Below, in pieces: positions 1-12,744 of a stretch of DNA of 64,000 nucleotides. Source of the stretch: Eupeodes corollae (lineage: Eukaryota > Arthropoda > Insecta > Diptera > Syrphidae); NCBI RefSeq assembly GCF_945859685.1, contig NC_079147.1:168189174-168253173 (forward strand). Reading direction: 5' to 3'. Each line of letters starts with the position of its first letter. Position 1 is the stretch's first letter. The position numbers and the translations under genes were made by a program. The notes beneath the pieces are model-generated. The model searched no databases and was not told where the DNA came from. It saw nothing but the letters and a program-made list of their open reading frames with translations.

Positions 1-550
1 ATCCCAAAGACTTAAACTTATTCTACTATATGTCAGTTATATTCAAGTTTTGGATAGTTAAAGGTTTTGTAAATTACAGCATGAGAATGGGTGACAAATT
101 TCTTGCACCGTTCAAGGAATCCTAAACACCTAGCAGTATTTTCCGAATTTCGAAAGTGTGATCATTGCATAAAAGGTGATCTGTGATATACATACCGAAC
201 ACTGAAAGTTGATTAGTTTCCTGGATGTAAGTCCCACTAATGGATAGCAGCATCAATGGTGGGTTACGCTTTAACGACAAGATTGGGTTTTTGAAGCTTA
301 AAATTATATGCGGTTCCCCATAGGACATTGCTGTAGAGATCGAAATTTAATGGGTTCATCATACCCTGCCGTTGAAGTTCCACATCTGCAGGACAAAAAT
401 GAAAATCTTAACACAAATATAAAAAGCTGAGGGTACTGTCATCAGCGAATTAATTAAGTAAGTTAGGAGTTTCAGACAAAAGATAATTTATAAAAATATA
501 GAAGAGTGTCAGATTTAAACCCATTTAGTACTACTTAAATTGATCGGTCA
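1..550 (-). mobile_element. LINE-B (Jockey/CR1-like non-LTR retrotransposon) reverse transcriptase fragment
   Basis: Reading the minus strand from about 545 to 1 gives, across several frames, a degenerate reverse transcriptase. It runs from a palm segment resembling NYLSDR followed by LNGFKSD, through a FADDSTLSF catalytic box near 410-460, to a thumb segment (122-328, open for 68 codons) with ETNQLSVFGMYITDHLLCND. The same thumb pattern recurs in the LINE-B copy at 49430-50010, with ADHF..NDHIFDIAKNA, so both belong to one family. Stops and frameshifts throughout make it a dead relic. The left end is cut by the window. Family placement is by motif only; the clade (Jockey, CR1 or a relative) is uncertain. 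Confidence 0.6.
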
Positions 551-554
551 GAAA

Positions 555-1150
555 GGTAATTACTTACCCAATTTATGTGCAGAGAGTATTTTAATAGTAG
601 CTTCTGGAAAACCATCTATGGCCAACGCCATTATAAAAACACATGGAGAAGAAAACGCGGTGCAAATGTCCCACCATCCAAAAAAGAAGCATTGCACTTT
701 TGTTGGAAAAAGAAATGCTTAGCCTCAACCAACCCACTCGTAATTCGTGACTTCGCTGTGAACTTGAAAAAAGAACTCAGACTCCTTGGTGTTACATTCC
801 GTGGAAATCTGAAGGATCTCCATATCAAATATACCATTAATCAACTCAAGACTAGAAACAATGCCATTAATATGAAAAGGACATATCTGGAAACTGCTTT
901 CAAAATATCCAAAGCTCTGGTCGAAGGTACCCTCCAACAGGGCCTAGTCTTACCGATAAAGCAATAAACGCATACTTCCAAACATTTACAGGAGCGCTAA
1001 CGACAACACCAATCGAAGCCTTAAGAGTATAATCTAGGTTTAAATCAGTCAACAAACTAGGATACAAACGAGCAGTGACCTTAATGAACAAAGTCGTTAC
1101 TAATGTTTCTCATTCGCGTCACGCAGCTTCAAATAAACCTTTATCCAGAA
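555..1150 (+). mobile_element. LINE-C reverse transcriptase C-terminal fragment
   Basis: An open stretch of 130 codons (575-967) contains KKEALHFCWKKKCLAS and then KELRLLGVTFRGNLKDLHIK, a pattern typical of the region just after the YADD box of insect non-LTR reverse transcriptases (fingers/thumb transition). Further on, another frame reads ALTTTPIEALRV, which matches the usual TPxEALR motif near the end of the RT. A short A-rich stretch at about 1148-1160 may be the old poly(A) tail. The fragment is 5'-truncated and frameshifted. It sits between two minus-strand LINE-B pieces. Confidence 0.55.
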
Positions 1151-1199
1151 AAAAAAAACAAGACAAATTTAATATCATGTCTAACCAAAAATAGTTACC

Positions 1200-1407
1200 A
1201 TAATTTGATAACACGGACATTTATGTTGTATCTTCAGACTTAAAACCATCCAATACTATTTGAATTAAACGGTCAGAAATGTAATTTATAATCCAAGGAA
1301 TGAGAATTTTATCTAAGCCGGAGGTAAGCATTTTAAATCTCCAAATTCTATCAAATGCTTTTAAAATATCAAGCGGAGTGATTTTACTTTCTCCTAAACG
1401 TAAAATC
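1200..1407 (-). mobile_element. LINE-B reverse transcriptase palm fragment
   Basis: The minus strand reads DILKAFDRIWRFKMLTSGLD followed by IINYISDRLIQIVLDGFKSE. This is the block of non-LTR reverse transcriptases that holds the first catalytic aspartate (D..KAFD.VW). The last ~55 bp overlap in content with the LINE-B piece that resumes near 550, at roughly 70% similarity by eye. They may therefore be two separate copies, or one copy with a long duplication around the LINE-C insertion. LINE-A copy 1 is inserted at its upstream edge. Confidence 0.6.
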
Positions 1408-3820
1408 TAAGGCGCCTCTTCTTATCCAGACGGCAGCTGATGAATTCTTGAGATGGAATCAACGGTGGCGTCTATAGTTCAAGTAAGGTTGAACTATACT
1501 TAGTGAACACCTTATAGGGCTTCTGCGACATTTTCGGAGCCCAGGTCTATAAGGAGGGGTTATCCGGCTACCCATTCTTTGAGTTATATTAAGGATCTGG
1601 CCCTCCAAGTTGGGGGTTGTGTCGTCGGGGTGATTTCCTGACCCCGTAAAAAATACCTTAGTTGCGAAGCACCAACAAGCCTCGGATACGGACGGATTTA
1701 CTGTTGACTACCTATGCAAACGAAATAAGGACAACGAACTTCGGATCTGAACGTGGAATGTTAGGTCACTCAACAGACCACGTGCAGCCAAACAATTAGC
1801 GGAAGCCCTAAACTGCTGCAAGGTAGATATCCACGAATGGGATGGACCTGGCAAACGCAAACAAAAAGACTGCGATGTATACTACGGCGACTGCTTCCGA
1901 GAACAAAGACAGCGTCTATTTGGGTGTGGATGTGTTGTTGGAACTAGACTCAGGCAAAAAGTCTTGAGTTTCAACAGTGTGGGCGAGCGCATCACGACAA
2001 TCCGCATCAAGGCTAAATTCGCCAACATGAGCCTAATATGCGCGCATGCCCCAACAGAGGACAAAGATGAAAACACCAAAGACATATTCTTCGAGCTCTT
2101 GGACAAGACTTATGAGCAGTGCCCTGGCTATGACATTGAAATTTTCTTAGGAGATTTTAACGCCACGCTAGGAAGATTCAGTCTGATCGAGTTCGCAACG
2201 GGGCGAGGCGTTCTGGTAGCTAGTACGCAGTTTACTCATCTGAATATCTACAAGAGGACATGGAAGTCTCCTGATCAATCAACTGTCAACCAGATTGACC
2301 ACATTGCGATCAACAGGATGTCCAAACTTTCCGAGAGGCCAACATTAACTCGGACCACTACCTTGTTGTAGCCAAGGTACGGCTACAGATATCCCGGTCC
2401 AAGCCAAAACATGGAAGTACTGTGAGAAGTTTCGACGTTAAGACGACTAAAATTTCAAAATACTACATCGTCCATTTCCGATAGAGTCTCTAATATCCTC
2501 TTAAGGAATCCTATGCTGCATGCATTAAGCATTGAAAACCAGTGGCAACATTGCCTTGCAGCCATCACAGATGCCATACGGTCACAACAGCGAAACCTCT
2601 GGTCTGACGACAAATTGCGGCAAGCGCACGCAGCGTGAAAAAGATTCATACAAAATCCTCGTTGCGTATTATGTGGACGTCTGAAGTTCGTCAACAACCT
2701 CATAGGTCCTCATCAGTGTGGCATGACAGTCCTGGTCTGAAACCAGGATAGTGCACTATCGACCAAATATTCATACTACGGCAGATCTTGGAAAAAACCC
2801 AGGAGCCTTAAATCGATACCCACCATCTCTTTATCGATTTTAAAACCGAGTATGACAGCATCCGTTTGTTCAGAATGACTATGGATAATGCACGCTGCTC
2901 TATCAAGGACAGAAAAGATCTTACCGATACATTTGATGTCAAGAAAGGTTTTAGACAAGGCGATGCACTGTCATGCGACTTCTTCAACATCGTTCTGGAA
3001 AGAATTGTGCAAAACTCAACTATCAACACTAGAGGCACAATCTTCCAAAGGTCCATCCAATAACTCGGATACGCAGATGATATTGACATAATTAGAAGAT
3101 CAAAGTGTGAAGTCAGTTTTGAGCATTGTGGTGGAAGTGAAGAAGATGGGCTTAGTGGTCAATGAGTGCAAGACCAAGTATATGCTTTCATCAAAGAAGA
3201 ACAATTAACCAAGTCGGCTCGGACAAAACGTCACTTCGATGTAGTTAAGGACTTTGTCTACCTAGGCAACGCTATAAATGCAGACAACGACACCTGCGCT
3301 GAAATTAAACGCGGAATAACTCTTGCAAATCGCTGGTTCTTAGGACATAGAAGGCAATTGAGATGTAAAATCCTCTCTCGAGCATCTAAAATCACCATCT
3401 ATAAAACACTCATTATCCCGGTTCTCATTTATGGCGCTGAGGCCTGGACCCTGTCAAAGAAAGATGAGAGCGTTTTAGGATACTTCGAGAGAAAATTTCT
3501 TCGGGCGATTTTTGGTCCCGTATGCATAGATGGAGAATAAAGGAGAAGATACAACTACGAACTGTACGGGCTTTGCAGCGACACTGATTTAATTAACAGA
3601 AATAAAGTCCAACGGCTTGGATGGCTAGGTAAAGTGAATGGACATCAACGCTCCAGCTCGGAAGGTCTTCGATTCCAACCACGAGGGACGGCTCAGTAGG
3701 AGAAGACCGCGACTCAGGTGGCGGACGCAGGTGGTAAGGACCTCAACCAACTGGCTGGAGACTCATGTTGGTTGAGGCCAGGTCTGCCCGGACTGTAGCG
3801 CCACCTTAATTAACTAAGTA
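1408..3820 (+). mobile_element. LINE-A copy 1, RTE-like non-LTR retrotransposon, bounded by a 12 bp target-site duplication
   Basis: The element is flanked by AAACGTAAAATC at 1396-1407 and 3821-3832, so its ends can be set. The first part encodes an apurinic-type endonuclease: the N-terminal strand near 1745 (frameshifted), GDFNATLG near 2150, and QIDHIAI near 2300 with the terminal histidine. The RT follows, with FRQGDALSCDFFNIVLERI (2950-3010), the catalytic LGYADDIDII (3064-3093) and the thumb segment FVYLGNAINADNDTCAEIK (3250-3310) up to AEAWTLSKKDES. The 3' end reads GGACTGTAGCGCCACC plus a TAA/TAAG-rich tail. Many stops and frameshifts show it is dead. Relatives of this type are often annotated as craniofacial development protein 2-like. 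The RTE placement is inferred. Confidence 0.8.
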
Positions 3821-3832
3821 AAACGTAAAATC

Positions 3833-5429
3833 ACACAATAGATTGAAGACCTTGGATTTACGACCAAGTTTGTCTGAACGTATAGATATAAAGAAAAAAC
3901 AGTTATTAATGTAAACGTCATCTCTTCACTTTTGGTTATTTAAAATATGCACGTTTTTAATACACGATTATTTCGTGGTTAATAATCATTTCGTTTATTA
4001 ACTCTTTATTGACTTACGAGTCTGTACATCTGAAGCCCAAAATGAAAACAGAAAATCAGAAAAAATTGCGATGGCGAATGTTTTATTAACCTGGCTTTTT
4101 GCAAAAACATCAACTTAACGCATTTGGAAAAGCTGTACGAACAGATTGTTGTCATTTTGTTTTTCATTTCAATGAAGATAGTCATTTATTCCACGGTATT
4201 ATTATGACAACCAATTTCAATATCCGTTGGCCGTTTTTTTTTGTTCCTTTCGGGTATTTCTGAATCCTGATTGTTGTTGTGATTATTTTCTTCCATTCTA
4301 TATAATGTAGTGGCTGAATGATTCACTTTGGTGCTCATCAACTCAGCGGAATTCTCTGGATGGACAGTACAGGACAGGACAGGACATCGTGTTATTTATA
4401 AATTTGTGTGTCCTATGTGAACGACAGTGTCATAAGAATTTTCTCTTTATGTGTATGTATATTATTACTGGAGTCAAAAGGGGGTGGCAATGGCACAGGA
4501 CGTCATGTGCTCAGATGATGGGTATTTATTTCGTGTCAGTGGTTTCACAACGATCGATATCCTTGAATTACGGGGAGATGTGTCATTATATATCAATGTC
4601 CACTTGATACTGTTTTTCATTTTTCATCCTCTGTTTACCAGGTGCTAAGAGTATAGGACATGTACTGTGTTTATATATGGCGCATAGAAATGAGTTTGTT
4701 TCAAAGGGTATTACAAAGTTGTATATGAAGTGAAGGTAAATAAGTTGGTATTGCTGTGGGTTAATTATCAATTCAACAGGAAAAAGTTCTACTTAGTAAC
4801 TGTGTCACAGAGATAATGTTATGTTTTATATTCATACAAAATTTAAATTAATCGACATTCTGAGCTATGTACTAGTAATTGTATTAATTTGTAACACTCA
4901 TCAAATTCAACGTACGATAAGTAATGATTGACGGAAATGACACTTTATCGAAAAATTTAAAGTACGAAAGACTCATTTACTCTCTGAGAATGTCAGGATT
5001 AACCGTGTAAACGGATATTTAAAAAAACATGTCAATCATTTGCTGTTATTTTTACCTTTGATATGAAATATTATGATCAGCGTTATTTCGAATGAACACT
5101 AAAACTCAACTGCACTATTTTTTGACTGATCCTGCTTCTGTGCAAGTACTAGATTGCGAAAAAATGATTTGCCTTTTCTGCTCTATTAAAAGTTTTAAAA
5201 AAATATTATCGGCTAAACTTTGACAAACAGGCCAGCATCAAGTGAATCTCAGAAAAGTGAAGATTCCGATCATTTGGAATTTAATCTCACAGGATAAAAC
5301 TTAGTTGCATTATTCCATCATGGATTAGCCGTATATATCAGAAATTATGTTGCGTACCAAATTCAGCTTAAATATGTTTTGTGTTCTAACATAAACTTTA
5401 ACTTCATGTGGTTAAAATTCAGGGTAATA
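3833..5429. other. No gene seen
   Basis: This is AT-rich sequence. A short pentanucleotide run (AGGAC, about three units) lies near 4367-4386. The open frames between 4389 and 4771 have no recognisable motif and overlap on both strands. The first ~50 bp may still belong to the minus-strand LINE-B split by LINE-A copy 1. Confidence 0.5.
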
Positions 5430-6285
5430 AGCACATCATCCACACATGGTTTCCTTATTGATGTACAAACCTGGATAGAAGTTCAACTGTAAACGAATTT
5501 GATGCTCTGTTCGACTCCACTCAAAGAACTATTGATCATTATCCGCACGCTGAAATCGTCATTCAGGGTGATTTGAAAGATACATTAGACCATTTTCTAT
5601 CGTATCTGCAAATTTCTTATGTCAAAAAAACTCAGTAAAAAAAAAACTCCTTTGAGAACCATTTGTCAGTGTGAGAAAGCTAACTAGGACGGTCTCAATG
5701 AATTCTTCATGAACTTTAACTGGCTATAATGCTTCCTCCAAAGTGACGTAGATTCCTGCGCAGATATGGCAACAAATTTAATTATTTGTGGAATAAATAA
5801 TTTTATCCCAAATACGGTAAAATCTATCAAACAAAAAGAAAACTTATGTTTGATTCGAGCTGTAAAGAGGTTTGAGTTTCCGTTTTTAAAAAGCCAACCA
5901 CACTGAGGAAAACCGGAATAAGTTCTGTCTTAAAGGTAGAAATATGTCATTTGTAAAAAAACGTACGAAACTCCACGAAATCCTCTGTTCCAATGCTCGT
6001 CCATGATGACACTCCTTATGTAAGCTTGATTGATAAAGCCAATATGCCTACAGCACAGTGTGCTGTTAATTCTTCTCTACTAGAGAGTATCATAAAAGCG
6101 TATTCTTAAAAGCGTTTTATGGGACGAATCTTTTTTCCTACAGCATTTGTCCAGCCTGTCTTTAAAAAAGGCGAATCCTTCCCCCCTTTAACTATCGTGT
6201 AATAGCACTCACGTTACTTCTTTCCAAAGTAATTAAATTTTTAACTTAGGAAATATTTTGAAGAACCAAAGCTTCTTAATGACCA
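5430..6285 (+). mobile_element. LINE-B, endonuclease to RT start (5' part of a copy split by a LOA-like insertion)
   Basis: Around 5500-5580 the + strand reads a piece of a LINE endonuclease (RTIDHYPHAEIVIQGD, with the conserved GD before the usual FN). Downstream, frames matching the copy at 25480-26300 can be followed. They share the phrase FVQPVFKKGESS near 6150 and LLNDQRP near 6270, which is the motif 0 region of the RT. Sequence is missing between the endonuclease and the linker near 5600. The copy stops at about 6285, where a LOA-like element begins, and seems to resume at 8521. Confidence 0.6.
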
Positions 6286-8520
6286 GCGCCCCAAAGGACA
6301 AGCTACAATGGGCTCTCACGAGCTTCAAACCATTTAAATCTGCAGGACCAGATGGAATAATACTACCCGAGTTACAAAGGACTTCTGACATATAATTGCA
6401 CCAATCCTTGAAGCAATTTTTACCAGCTGTCTTTACCTGGTCCATGTTCCCTCGGCATAAAGAGCAGTTAACGTTGTTTTTATACCCAAAGCAAGTAAAT
6501 GCTCGCAAGTCAATCCTAAAGATCTTCGATCTATAAGTCTATCATTATTCCTTCTTAAGACCTTGGAAAGATTTAAGGGCAAGTATTGATACAAGACTTC
6601 TGTTTCCGTCTCAACATTCCTATTGTAAGGGTAAATCGGTGGAAATCCATCATAAAAAGTTCACTAAGGTTGCTTTCCTTGACATTGAAGGTGCCTATAA
6701 CACATCTGCAATCACATCTGCACTAACATCTCTAAATGTAGAGAGTTCACTTCGGGAGTTGATTCATTTAATGCTGACTAGCAGAATAATCAACTCAAAA
6801 CTGGGCAACTCTTCTGGCAGACGATTCGTTAGTAAAGGGACAACGCAAGGTGGTGTTCTATCCCTTCTCCTCTGGAACTTAGTGGTGAATGAAATCCTAA
6901 CTACTCTGGAGGCGTAGGGCTTCAGAGTGATAGCATATGCGGTCGACGTTGCTATAGCTGTTTCAGGAAAGCATCTTAACACCTCAAAAGAACTCTTACA
7001 AAATGCCTTAGACAGACTTATAATTTGAGCTGATCGGTGTGGACTGGGTATTAACCCACAAAAACCTATTTAGTGTTATTTTCGAGGAGATACAAAATTC
7101 CATTTGTCAACCCTCCCTATGTTAAAAGAATCCAATTAAAATTCTTAGACGAGGCTAAAAACCTGGGTCTTGTCTTAGATAAAAAACTAAATTGGAAACG
7201 CAACGCACAGGAAATATTCAAAAAGCTACTGTAGCTCTCCTTTCTTGCAAAAAAGCTATTGGTAATAAATGGGGCTTACAACCCAGAATCGCGATTTGGC
7301 TATACACACCGGTAATCACACCGATTAAAATACACAGTGTGACAGTATGGTGGACTGCTTTAGAGAAAGGAATAAACAAGGATAAATTAAATAAAGTCCA
7401 ACGTTCATCTAGCCTATGTATGAGCGGATCGCTTCGCACGACCCCATCTGCGGCACTGGGCACCTTACTCTTGCTAACACCTCTTGACATTTTAAGCAAA
7501 CAAATAGCTGCAAGCTCTGCTATTCGCCTCAACCAACAACAACATTGGCCACTCCGTAATTCTTAGGTATTTAGAATCGATTCCAAAGCACACAGACTAC
7601 ACCATCCCCCAACTAAAATCGACGGAAATTTCCAGATTTCTATACCTCCAAGATCTTTCTGAGAGGATAGGACATTCCTGGAACATGAGTCAATCCATTT
7701 TTATACAGATGGTTCGAAAACAAAAGAAGGGGTTTGTGGAGGTGTGTACTCTGAACGACTGAAATTAAGTCTCTCATTCCGTCTTCCCAATCCAGGCGGA
7801 ACTTTTCGCGATAAAAGAAGTCTTGTCCTGGCTTAAAGAAAACGTGATATCAACATACAATATCCGTATTTTATCAGATAGTCAGGCTGCTATCAAATCA
7901 CTGGACTCTGTCTCTACAAAGTCTATAATAGTCCATAACTGTCGATCATCTCTAGAGATATTCCAGGTAACTGTAAGGTAGATGAACTCGCCAGGAACGG
8001 TACAGTGCAGCCCATCCTACCACGTTTGGCATACACTGGCATACCAATCGCTACTTGTAAACTGTTGCCAATGCAAGACGCTATGATGAGGGCAGGCACC
8101 AGGTGGAACAACATCACCATGTGTCAGGTCACTAAAAATATCTGGACAACACTTGCTATCTCTTAGCAGATCGCATATAAGCTCGATAATAGGTGTCATA
8201 ACCGGACAAAGTCTAATAGGAAAAATAATAAATAACAGAAGCTGCATGGACGAGAAAGAGGAGGAAACAGTTCTTACCCTTCTCTGCACATGCCCTTCTC
8301 TAGCTCAAAAACGCAAGAATTACCTAGCAGAATTCTTCTTTGACGATCTAAATCATATCAGCATAATCAGCCTCTCATGTTTAGTAAAGGACTAAAACTG
8401 GTTCCATTGAGCTTAGGAGGAATCCTCAAGGTTCATGTTGTATCACAATGGGCCATTAAACTGGGCTAAGTGTGTCCGTTTCCATCTTGGACAGCCACTT
8501 CAACCTAACCTAACCTAACC
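6286..8520 (+). mobile_element. LOA-like LINE copy (5'-truncated, degenerate) with (CCTAA)n 3' end
   Basis: This is the same family as the long minus-strand element at 55681-60718. The RT part reads KVAFLDIEGAYN (6660-6700), GTTQGGVLSLLLWNLVVNE (6838-6895), and AYAVDVA at the YADD site, where the first catalytic D is replaced by V (near 6936-6955). RNase H follows, with HFYTDGSKT near 7700 and SDSQAAIKSLDS near 7880. The zinc-knuckle-like CMDEKEEETVLTLLCTCPSL lies at 8240-8300. The 3' untranslated end reads GGACAGCCACTTCAACCTAA and finishes with three more CCTAA-type units at 8503-8520. Multiple stops and frameshifts make it inactive. Confidence 0.75.
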
Positions 8521-8690
8521 ATGTTTTAAAGTAATTTTAAAGTGTCTGGCACCAAGCTCTCTTATCGAAAATACGTGAATTTGGTATGAATGAATCTCTT
8601 ATTTGTTGGGTATCAAACGAAATATAGTTTTGGTTTAAAAAAAGATCCGTTGTAAAGAAGACCCTTTTAATATCCCTTTTTTTCAGTTTC
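8521..8690 (+). mobile_element. LINE-B continuation downstream of the LOA-like insertion
   Basis: The + strand reads SLIENTRIW and ISYLLGI in adjacent frames, matching the ELSSLLSKIREFG..ESLICWV block that is also visible at 26250-26330 and 19280-19330. It follows the LOA-like 3' tail directly, which supports a LOA insertion into a LINE-B copy whose 5' part is at 5430-6285. No clear target duplication was found. Confidence 0.5.
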
Positions 8691-11459
8691 ATTTGGTTAA
8701 AGGTAAATCTATTAACATTAACACAAAAAGTTTTATAGGATAATTTTCCAAACAGCCATTTTTTGGTCAAAATAATTGTTTCAGAACTTTTTCAGTAATT
8801 CTGGTCATCAAATTTTCAATAAAAGAATGTGTTGTTGCATTCTTGATATGTCTAAAGAAATTAAGAATTAAGCATCGATAGATTTAAATATTGTTGTCTG
8901 AGACTAATAGAACTACAACTTTAAAAAAAATTGACAAAAGTCACCATTTTATTGCTAATTAATAAATATTGTACATAATACATATAAGTGCCAACTTTTA
9001 GAATAATTGGTTGACTTGGCTAAACGTCGGAACACAATATTTTTAACGATTAACATTTTCACAAAGTTTTAGTAAATATTTAAATAAGCTTTTATCCTAA
9101 TAATTTTATCTGAAATACTGCAGTGATTATTTTAATTTAAAATTATTTTGCTCATAAAACAATTACCTAGTAATTATGTTAATTGAACAAAAACACAATC
9201 ACTTATCACAAATCATAATAACTGCAGCCTCCATACAATTTAATCAAACTTAAAACATTTACATATTAATAATAATAGCAGGTATGATAATAAAAATGTT
9301 CTGATATTTTATGCATGGCAGCTATTTTTTGTTGACTCAAGCCTTACCTCAATTGTTTACATTTAGCACATATCAAAATATCGGATAATAGATTCAAAAT
9401 GGCATAAAATGTGTTCTCGTTAGTCGTTTGTTGAGTATACCTTAATATTCCAATGGGAGTGTAGTATGTTTTGCTTTGCTAATTGTTCAAATCTGTTCGT
9501 GTATAATTAAAATACGCCCTCAACTCTACATTTGCTTGGAGTTAAGCAACTTCCATTCAATCAGTATATGTACACCTACAAATACAACTTCCTTCCTCGT
9601 AACAATCAGCGAGAAAAAGAGAAAAATGTGAAAACAAACAAACCCACATAAGAAAGTAATATAAGGTACCTAAATCCTAACCTACCTACGCACTCCTAAT
9701 TCCTAACCGAAAAGCTGTAGCTTTTGAAAATAGTCTTGTTTATAATCGACATTCAAGACAAAACATTAATTATTATAATTTTTGTACATTTTACAGTTTA
9801 TTCTTTTCGTCCTTTACATTGTTATATGTGTGGGAGTAGCCATAGCTTAAAGCATCTTCTCTAGACCTCCCAAAAACTTCTTACAAGGTAGTAATTTTCT
9901 AAAGTTCTGTAGGTTTAGGTATGTTTGATTTGGTGAGCATGAAGCATCCTTAAAGCTAAGATTAAAATAACATCACTAAATGAGTCTCTGGTGTCGCATT
10001 TATTAAGCAATGATTTCCATATTCAAGAGGTTATTTTATTCTATCTTAAGAGGTTCACAATATTCCTTTTTGTGATTTGTGGCTTCATAGTGGGGTAGAA
10101 ATGAAATGTATGACAAAATTTTAAACTTTTTTAAGCTATAAAAAAATTCGAAAATAATTCGAACAAAAAAGAAATTGCTGAAAACGATAAAACAAACTTT
10201 AAATAGTTACCAAGTTTTGAGTCATTGAAAGACACATAGTGAACAACTTTGACAAGGCAGCACAATCAAAACCAGCAACCTGTCTTTATAGACTGACAAT
10301 ATTTGTAAATCTGACATGACATGCTTTCAAAACCTAGAAAATATCCAATACTTTCGTTCATTCACAAACGTCAACCGGTCGAAATGCTGCATTTTAAAAT
10401 ACTATTTGGCCAGAATTCTGTATGATACTGTAAGGCCATAATACTGTTTGATTAATATTCTGTATTTTAAAATACTGTACGTTTAAAATAAATAATAAAA
10501 TAAAATAATTATAATCTAAACAGTATTTTTACCTAAACCCGTCACAAACGTCAAAATGTGCATTTATGAAATAGTTTTGGCCATATAAATTTTTTAAATG
10601 TCAGTTTTTTTGATTTTATTTTGTAACAAAAAAGCTTTGGCTTAAAGTAGCAGGTGTTTTTAGGAAAATTTCAAAACCGCAGTAAGCCTAATGGGATTTT
10701 TCACGACCCTCTACTTTAAAGAAGTTCAAAAAACCGTATCATATTTGACCAATATTTTTGTTATCTAGACCCACTATCTGTATAATGTACCATGTAGTAT
10801 TTACCGTTTAAGGTTGGAATAATTATATGGCACAAAGGAAGCAACGTACGCATCGCAGACATTAAAATACCTCAGCCATTTTGGCATGATAATATTTTAT
10901 TTAGGAATTCAAGTCAGGAAAAGTTGAGTTTCCAAAGGAGTGAAGTTAATGTACGAGGCTGGATGTTGTTGTTGTTGCCAGATAATAGGAATTTACAAAT
11001 CAATGAAAAAGCGCACCCATTTCCATCTTCGGTTCGTCATCGCCGCCCACCAAAGCCTCCCTCCAACCGCTGCCGATGCTGTGTAGGACTTTAAGTGCTT
11101 TACCATAATAATGTGGGTAGATGGGCTTAAGGGTGTTCTTAAGAAAAACACTTTTGTATATAAAATTTAAAGAATTTTTTGTGTTTTTTGTACTTAATTT
11201 TTGTGGTACGATTTTTTTTAAATAAAAATGAAATTTATTGTTGATGGAAATCAGTAAAAAAGAAGAAAGATATTACTATACATACATATATATATACGTA
11301 TTAAGGCAGATAAGTATTTTTGACTTTGTTGAAAACGGAAAATATTTAGATAGACATTTTAAATCAAATATTCTTCTATAAAACTTGACTTTCAAGAAAA
11401 AATCAATTTTATGGTTATGGATACGCACATTCGGCAAAATAAGCCTTATATACAAAAAC
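8691..11459. other. No gene seen; AT-rich unique-looking sequence
   Basis: No motif-bearing frame was found on either strand. A slightly more GC-rich patch at 10960-11110 contains a short CAACAACAAC-type run on the minus strand and a few open codons, but no splice sites or protein motif that could be defended. A short TA/TACA microsatellite lies at 11278-11300. Confidence 0.5.
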
Positions 11460-12744
11460 GCTCCAGAGAAGAAAAGTATGGCAACAAGGATATGGTCTTT
11501 GAGCTTGTTGTCCTAGCTACGATATTAGAACTGTAACGATTTTAGTCAAAAGCTTTAGGAAGTGAAGACATCTTTGGTTGAATAATCGGGGAAAAGCCTT
11601 CATGACAATACTTCCCATAACGAATTCACGCTTATCAATCTTACTGCGGGCTAACGTCATGGTAGTCAGTACGCATTTTCAACACCTCAACATCCACAAA
11701 GGAACTTGAAGTTCTCCAGATCAATTTACCGCCAACTAGATTGACCATATTGTGATCGACGCTAACACGCTTCCCGCATCATGGATTTCCGAACTTTCCG
11801 AGGAGCTTAAACTGATTCGGACTACTAGCTCGTTTAAGCCAAGGTAGTAGTGCGGATTTTCAAAACAAAGGAAAAACAGAAAGATGCTGGGAGAAGATAC
11901 AGCGTCGAACACAAGAGATCAAAGTTACCGAGAACTAGTGACAACACTGCCAAGATGCAATCAGAGAAGCCACGTCTGATGTTCTAGGTTTCAATCAGCC
12001 ACCAACAAAAACAACTGGTTTAATGAGGAACATTGCCAAACAGCAAGCACGCAAAGCATGCACTAAATCATCTGTAAGATATTTTCGGAAAGAAAGCATG
12101 AACCTGAGTATTGTTTGCTCGATACGGAAAAAAGGAGACTTAACATCTCTTACAAAGTCTTCTCTGTCGTAATATGTGAACGTCTAAAGCACATCGTCAG
12201 CAACCTGATAAGCCCTTATCAGTGTGGTTTAAGAAAGTCCACAGTTGATCAAATATTCACATTACGGCAGATCTTGGAAAAAAAACCCAAGAACATCAAA
12301 TCTGCACACACCATCTCTTCATCGATTTCATGGACGGGATAAATAGGCATTATGTCTTATATTGGCATCGCTGTAAAATTCGTCCGTTTGTGCAGGTTGA
12401 TCATTGAGTATTCGCGCTCCATAAAGGGCGGAAAGAACTTAACAGAACCTTTCGATATAAAAAAGGGCTTTAGACAAGTTTATGCGCTGTCATTTTGTTT
12501 AACATCATCCTTGAAAGAATAGTGCAGAGCTCGCTCCCACGTCAACATCTTTCAAAAATCGTTCCAATCACTGACATCTGCTAATAACATTGACATAATC
12601 GGAAAAACTCATCGTGATGTCAATGGGGCTTTCGTGAGTATTGAGGCAGAGGCAGCAAAAATGGGTTTAACGGATATTGAGAGCAAAACAAAGAAGATGC
12701 TCTCATCAAGGAAGGATCTACAACAACGAGCGACGTAGCAACAA
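11460..12744 (+). mobile_element. LINE-A copy 2 (degenerate)
   Basis: Sequence collinear with LINE-A copy 1 can be followed from the endonuclease C-terminus (VVSTHFQHLNIHKGT near 11660-11710 and IDHIVID near 11735-11760) through the linker. The RT then reads VICERLKHIVSNLISPYQCG (12166-12225), STVDQIFTLRQILEK (12238-12285), a DIKKGFRQ block near 12450 and a decayed YADD near 12580. It ends at about 12744 in the segment just before the thumb, so the 3' tail is missing. Stops and small deletions are frequent. Confidence 0.7.

Noticed and set aside
8503..8520. True telomeric repeat array
   Set aside because: Only three to four CCTAA units, always at the 3' end of the LOA-like LINE, so it is an element tail and not a telomere.
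10960..11110. Possible host exon in a GC-richer patch
   Set aside because: No open frame with convincing splice borders and no recognisable protein motif.
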